Made by a program: the position numbers and the translations under genes. Positions 61,037 to 64,000 of a DNA stretch of 64,000 bases are shown piece by piece. Under the pieces are notes generated by a model. It saw only the letters and a program-made list of their open reading frames with translations, did not search any database and had not been told where the DNA came from. Numbering within the stretch: the stretch's first letter is position 1; each line of letters starts with the position of its first letter. The DNA comes from JBBDIX01 sp050486225 (GTDB lineage Bacteria > Actinomycetota > Nitriliruptoria > Nitriliruptorales > Nitriliruptoraceae), in assembly GCA_050486225.1 (NCBI GenBank), contig JBJHCV010000010.1, positions 29,567 to 93,566 on the forward strand, written 5' to 3'.

Positions 61037-61371
61037 CAGGCGGTGACGCCCTCACCGATCGACAGGATCGCACCGATCACCCGCCGGTATTCGCCCTGCT
61101 CGATCAGGTCGATCGGCTTGTCGTAGCCGAGTGCCGGCACTGGGCTGCGCAGCCACAGGCGGGCCGGCTCGTCGCGCATCACCTCACGCAGCACATCGAC
61201 GACGGCCTTCAACTCCAGCAGCCGCTCCTCGTTCCGCCACCGTGGCGCCACCCCAGTGATTGCCCAGCGCGCGACCGAACGCGGCGTCGTGCCCAGGACC
61301 CGCGCGATGTCGGGGGCATCCACGATGTGGGACGCGAGCATGTCGTCGAGCGGCGTCGTGATCGTGCTCAT
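61036..61371 (-). CDS. MbcA/ParS/Xre-type antitoxin
   Basis: A 111-residue antitoxin from ATG 61371. The N-terminal helix-turn-helix is DAPDIARVLGTTPRSVARWAITGVAP. The C-terminal toxin-binding (DUF2384) domain is ARLWLRSPVPALGYDKPIDLIEQGEYRRVIGAI. Layout and sequence match mycobacterial MbcA closely. Its stop overlaps the RES gene ATG by a TGATG-like junction, the standard order in these modules. It should neutralise an MbcT-like NAD+ phosphorylase and autorepress the operon; the partner gene is frameshifted. Confidence 0.9.
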   Translation of the reverse strand: MSTITTPLDDMLASHIVDAPDIARVLGTTPRSVARWAITGVAPRWRNEERLLELKAVVDVLREVMRDEPARLWLRSPVPALGYDKPIDLIEQGEYRRVIGAILSIGEGVTA

Positions 61372-61437
61372 CGCGTCCTCCCGACGGTCGACATCTCGTT
61401 GTCCCGAGCGTTCAGGAGGCAGCAGGCGAACGTCGCT

Positions 61438-61469
61438 GACATGTCGCCTCAATGTCGCCTCAATGTCGC
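61438..61469 (-). repeat. 11-bp tandem repeats upstream of the antitoxin gene
   Basis: Two full copies of ATGTCGCCTCA (61441-61451, 61452-61462) and a partial third (61463-61469) follow a GACATGTC palindrome (61438-61445). They lie 67-98 nt upstream of the antitoxin start. The helical-turn spacing suggests a binding site for the MbcA-type helix-turn-helix protein. Confidence 0.55.
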
Positions 61470-61570
61470 AGAGAACGGCATCATGCTGGCTCTGCGATCT
61501 GGAGCGCCACTCCAGAGTGTGTACTTCTGTGTACTCACTCGAACGCCGAACGAAGGGTACTCAGCAGATA

Positions 61571-61596
61571 CGCCCCGTAGCCGGGGCTACGAGGCG
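61571..61596 (-). terminator. Hairpin following the tRNA-Ala fragment
   Basis: CGTAGCC (61576-61582) and GGCTACG (61585-61591) are exact inverted copies with a 2-nt loop, and the outer CGCC/GGCG bases extend the stem with one mismatch. It begins 6 nt after the tRNA 3' end on the minus strand, where the original tRNA's terminator would be. Confidence 0.6.
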
Positions 61597-61601
61597 TTCT
61601 G

Positions 61602-61651
61602 TGGTGGAGGTGATCGGATTTGAACCGACGGCCCCTTCGTTGCGAACGAAG
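61602..61651 (-). other. tRNA-Ala(CGC) 3' half, attachment-site scar candidate
   Basis: On the minus strand a complete anticodon arm (stem CTTCG/CGAAG, loop TTCGCAA, anticodon CGC), variable loop, T arm (GTCGG, TTCAAAT, CCGAT), acceptor 3' strand CACCTCC, discriminator A and CCA are present. Position 70 is T, the tRNA-Ala identity partner of G3. Upstream there is no matching GGGGGTG-type acceptor 5' strand or normal D arm. Tyrosine-recombinase elements leave such 3' fragments at the end of the inserted DNA. The element would extend to the right, beyond the window. Confidence 0.7.
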
Positions 61652-62096
61652 CCTCTGCTTGAGCAGCAGTAGGCGCGTAAACACAAGAATTCAGTAGCTA
61701 TCAGGGTCTTACGTAGAAATCGCCACGCCGAGACTCGCCCTGCTCCACAATCGCACCACAGCAAAATCCATCATCTTCCGTCACCTTCCAGCACCCAATT
61801 GTGGTGCCACTGTGGAGCAAGTGCGAAACGCACAGCCTGTCCGGAGGTGGTGGATGGCGGGCGACATCGGTACTTGGCAATTCCACGGGTTGACGGCCTC
61901 ACGTCGGTCGCATCAGGCGAAGTCCTTCATGTCGGGGTGACCAGCGAATTCCGAGAGCGAGCGGAATCGCACCTATGGGCACATCACAGAACAGTGCTGG
62001 GTCTGCAACGTCAGTGCCGACGCACGGTAGGCGGTTGTCACACGTTCTCCTGTTGACATGTTGCCAAGCGGTCACCGTTGGCGACACGAAGCGAAT

Positions 62097-62108
62097 AATG
62101 CTAGCATT
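62097..62108 (+). promoter_or_regulatory. Palindromic operator candidate of fitAB
   Basis: A perfect palindrome, AATGCTAGCATT, lies 37 nt upstream of the antitoxin start. Its TGCTAGCA core resembles the TGCTATCA-type half-sites bound by FitAB in Neisseria. The partner promoter elements are not clear. Confidence 0.5.
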
Positions 62109-62145
62109 GACAGCATTCTCCGTTTGGCGGACCTGCGAGGCGATT

Positions 62146-62373
62146 GTGACAACCATCACGGTGCGCAACCTCGACGACGAGGTGCAACGCCGCCTCAAAC
62201 GTCGCGCCGCTGACCACGGCCGGTCGATGGAGGCGGAGGTGCGCGCGATCCTGACCGCGACGCTGACGCAAGGTGGGCTGGCACAGGCTTGGGTTGAGGC
62301 CACCGATCCCTGGCGAGGCGACGAGATCATGCTGCCGGAGCGCTCCGAGCCCCGCCAGGTTGAACTCGAGTGA
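62146..62373 (+). CDS. FitA-like ribbon-helix-helix antitoxin
   Basis: A 75-residue antitoxin from GTG 62146. The ribbon-helix-helix is TTITVRNLDDEVQRRLKRRAADHGRSMEAEVRAILTATL, very like FitA; the C-terminal ~30 residues would wrap the toxin. Upstream starts in the same frame are rejected since they give a non-conserved extension. The toxin start overlaps its stop by 4 nt. It likely binds the palindrome at 62097-62108. Confidence 0.9.
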   Translation: MTTITVRNLDDEVQRRLKRRAADHGRSMEAEVRAILTATLTQGGLAQAWVEATDPWRGDEIMLPERSEPRQVELE

Positions 62374-62783
62374 TCGTGCTCGACACCAACGTGCTTTCCG
62401 AGCCGCTAAAGGCCCGGCCTGACTCGCGCGTACTCAACTGGCTCGGATCGCTTACCGAGGCGTCTGCAGTGACCTCGGTCAGCGTCGGGGAGCTGCTAAC
62501 CGGAGTCCGAGCGCTACCGGCCGGGCAACGCCGGGAAGGACTGCTGGCATCGATCGAATCGACACTCTCGGCGTACGCCGGCAATGTGCTCCCCTACGAC
62601 GAGCCGGCCGCGCGTGCGTACGCTCGGTTGCAGGAGCGGCGGCGTGCGGCCGGACGGCCGCTCGCCGTTGAAGACGGAATGATCGCCGCGATCTGCGCCT
62701 CGCGTAGCACGATCCTCGCGACACGTAACACCGCCGACTTCGCGGGGCTCGATGTCGAACTGATCGATCCCTGGTCGGCATGA
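62370..62783 (+). CDS. FitB/VapC-type PIN-domain toxin
   Basis: A 137-residue PIN ribonuclease. The acidic metal site is complete: Asp5 (VLDTNVLSE), Glu41 (SVGELLTG), Asp102 (VEDGMIAA) and Asp123 (NTADFAG). FitB/VapC toxins cleave tRNA or rRNA. GTG 62370 overlaps the antitoxin stop (GTGA). Both genes are intact, so the pair is probably active, and it may stabilise the putative inserted element. Confidence 0.93.
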   Translation: MIVLDTNVLSEPLKARPDSRVLNWLGSLTEASAVTSVSVGELLTGVRALPAGQRREGLLASIESTLSAYAGNVLPYDEPAARAYARLQERRRAAGRPLAVEDGMIAAICASRSTILATRNTADFAGLDVELIDPWSA

Positions 62784-62957
62784 CACTGGACGCACCGGAC
62801 CGACGAAAGCCTGACGCTACGGTCGCAGATGCAACCGGATGGGGGTGCGTCCAAACTCAGTCGGCAGACCGTCGTGACCGACACCTCGACGGGGCGTAGC
62901 GTCATCGACACCCTGCGTGAGGCAAACCAGTGACGGGTAATCGACCTCATCGGGACT

Positions 62958-64000
62958 GTGAGGTTTGCTGCTGTGTTCGATGAGGATCGTCTCGAGGTGC
63001 TCGCAGGCCAGGCCGTGTTCAACCGTGGCCTGGAATACACGCGGTATGTGCGAGGAATGCGTGTTGCCGGAACAACCGCGACAGCCACGATCCAGGCCAG
63101 AAACGTCTACCTAGTCGAGTTGAACTGGCCCGACGGAACGATCGACGGCAGTTGCACCTGCCCACACTTCGCAGATGGCTTCTTCTGCAAGCACTTGGTC
63201 GCGCTCGGGCTCTGCGTCATCGACGACACCACCTCACAACACGGAAGCCCCGCCGACCCGCCACCGGCGATAGAGCAGCTCGCAGCCGAGCTTGACATCG
63301 AGGAACTGCGCCAACTGCTGGCCGAACTGGCAACACGTGATGCCAACGTGCGGCGACAGCTCGAGCTGCGGCATGCAGCAGCAACAGGCAACACCGACCA
63401 CCTCACCGACGACCTGATTAGCCTGGTGCGTGACGGACTCGCCACACGCGGGTTCGTCGACTACCGCCGCTCGTTCGAGGTCGCACGCGACGCTGAACAG
63501 ATCCTCGACGAGCTTCAACGGTGCCTGGATGCAGGCATGCCCGACGCCGGACGTCCTGCGCTGCTCAAGGCACTGACACGACTGCGCAGCATCAGCATGC
63601 AGGCCGACGACTCCTCCGGCGCCATCGGGGAGGCCTGCCAGCGAGCCGCCGACCTGTATGCACAAGCCTGCCGGCAGGGAAACCCCGATCCGGTCAAACT
63701 CGCCCGCTGGCTGGTGAAGTTCCGCAAAGACTCCCCCGGCTGGCCCGAGGTCACCCTGGCCGACTTCATCGCCGCCTTCGACGAAACGGCCCTGGCGACC
63801 TACCGAAAAGCCGTGAACAAGCTCTACAACGACAATCGTAATGCCGACCATCGCTTCGAGACCGACCAGATGCTCCTGGAACTCGCCGACCATGACGGCG
63901 ACCTCGACTGCGCCGTGCACTTGCTCAGTCAGGGAAGCTCGCCACGCTACGGAGAAATCGTCACCCGGTTGCAGGACGCCGGCCGCGACGAGGAAGCACT
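62958..64000 (+). CDS. SWIM zinc-finger protein (partial, runs off right edge)
   Basis: The frame is open from GTG 62958 to the window end (347 codons). The SWIM motif is CTCPHFADGFFCKH (Cys66, Cys68, Cys77, His79), a CxCxnCxH zinc site used for DNA or protein binding. After residue ~100 it becomes helical, with repeated hairpins (EELRQLLAELATRDANV, EIVTRLQDAGRDEEAL) that look like TPR/SEL1-type repeats. Codon use is less G/C-rich than in the left part of the window. Function unknown; SWIM proteins are found with Swi2/Snf2 helicases and in defence loci, but no helicase gene is in view. Confidence 0.82.
   Translation, partial: MRFAAVFDEDRLEVLAGQAVFNRGLEYTRYVRGMRVAGTTATATIQARNVYLVELNWPDGTIDGSCTCPHFADGFFCKHLVALGLCVIDDTTSQHGSPADPPPAIEQLAAELDIEELRQLLAELATRDANVRRQLELRHAAATGNTDHLTDDLISLVRDGLATRGFVDYRRSFEVARDAEQILDELQRCLDAGMPDAGRPALLKALTRLRSISMQADDSSGAIGEACQRAADLYAQACRQGNPDPVKLARWLVKFRKDSPGWPEVTLADFIAAFDETALATYRKAVNKLYNDNRNADHRFETDQMLLELADHDGDLDCAVHLLSQGSSPRYGEIVTRLQDAGRDEEA

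Larger units (their letters stand above)
61372..62145. other. 774-bp stretch without a complete gene, lower G+C
   Basis: It contains the antitoxin repeats, a tRNA fragment with its hairpin, and then about 450 bp (61655-62100) with clearly lower G+C than the rest of the window and no gene that I can support. A short frame (about 61850-62030) with GEVLHVGVTSEFRERAESHL is vaguely GIY-YIG-like. The fitAB promoter region closes it on the right. Confidence 0.5.

Noticed and set aside
61602..61690. Reading the tRNA-Ala fragment as a complete tRNA gene
   Set aside because: No acceptor 5' strand pairs with CACCTCC and the would-be D arm (CTGC, TGCTCAA, GCAG) lacks the conserved loop bases.
61799..62056. 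Possible GIY-YIG nuclease fragment
   Set aside because: Only a short phrase (LHVGVTSEFRERAESHL) is suggestive; there is no GIY-YIG pair or catalytic Glu, and no full domain.
62828..62932. 34-codon frame between fitB and the SWIM gene
   Set aside because: No ribosome site and no recognisable similarity; kept as possible remnant only.
1..64000. CRISPR arrays, rRNA genes, complete insertion sequences, phage structural genes, riboswitches
   Set aside because: None seen: no regularly spaced 24-40 bp repeats, no transposase or integrase motifs, no rRNA segments and no riboswitch core that I could recognise.

Overview
The window is high-GC DNA (about 70% G+C by eye, strong G/C bias at third codon positions) from an actinobacterium. 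The evidence for this is an RpfB-type resuscitation-promoting factor inside the order rsmI - tatD - rpfB - ksgA - ispE, a SenX3/RegX3-like two-component pair beside pst genes, and many GTG starts. Three carriers of usually sodium-coupled families (SLC13, AGCS, Na/Pi) and a TadE/TadG/Flp pilus locus would fit a deep-branching aquatic or saline lineage (Nitriliruptoria/Euzebya-like). That placement is an inference; no rRNA gene is present.

Layout. 0-1.4 kb: end of a Flp pilus locus (flp, tadE, tadG running off the left edge). 1.5-7.5 kb: SLC13 carrier and sulfur handling (sulfurtransferase, persulfide dioxygenase-rhodanese, coupled GntR regulator), with a divergent acyl-CoA dehydrogenase. 7.5-11.6 kb: AGCS symporter, GAF histidine kinase, site-2 protease with CBS domains. 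11.7-16.8 kb: tRNA-Gln and the housekeeping run ispE, ksgA, rpfB, tatD, rsmI. 16.9-24.0 kb: phosphate regulon (pstSCA, phoU, pstB, response regulator, kinase) with two 11-bp-phased PHO-box-like arrays and hairpins at operon joints. 24.1-25.9 kb: arsenic operon (ArsR-phosphatase fusion, aquaporin, arsC). 26.1-30.4 kb: cyclic-di-GMP proteins (GGDEF-EAL, HD-GYP) with a DUF983 protein. 30.6-35.7 kb: DMT carrier, CoxG-like protein, TPP enzyme and XRE-cupin regulator as a likely operon, with RidA and an aldo/keto reductase. 35.7-41.8 kb: Na/Pi carrier, double DUF427 protein, gcvH, diguanylate cyclase, phosphoribosyltransferase-hydrolase fusion. 41.8-46.7 kb: ArsR/AHSA1 pair with an operator, membrane proteins, CPBP protease, and a YtrA-type GntR-ABC operon. 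46.7-49.0 kb: methionine aminopeptidase and an anchored extracytoplasmic protein.

49.1-56.4 kb is a copper/redox island: an eight-cysteine zinc-ribbon protein, a radical SAM/SPASM enzyme, a cysteine-containing receiver-like protein, a DUF411 (CopG-like) protein, and CopB- and CopA-type P-type ATPases facing each other. Each ATPase promoter carries a CsoR-like palindrome in its -35/-10 spacer, but no csoR gene is in the window.

56.8-64.0 kb is an accessory, partly decayed zone. It holds two TetR regulators (one with a pair of operators, one a 33-bp perfect palindrome), a C-terminally truncated hydrolase, a frameshifted DUF2306 gene, an MbcA-type antitoxin with a frameshifted RES (MbcT) toxin, and the 3' half of a tRNA-Ala(CGC) that looks like an attachment-site scar. 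Beyond it lie lower-GC DNA, an intact FitAB/VapBC toxin-antitoxin pair and a SWIM-finger gene cut by the right edge. The most original material is the radical-SAM/cysteine-protein group in the copper island and the tRNA-scarred right end.
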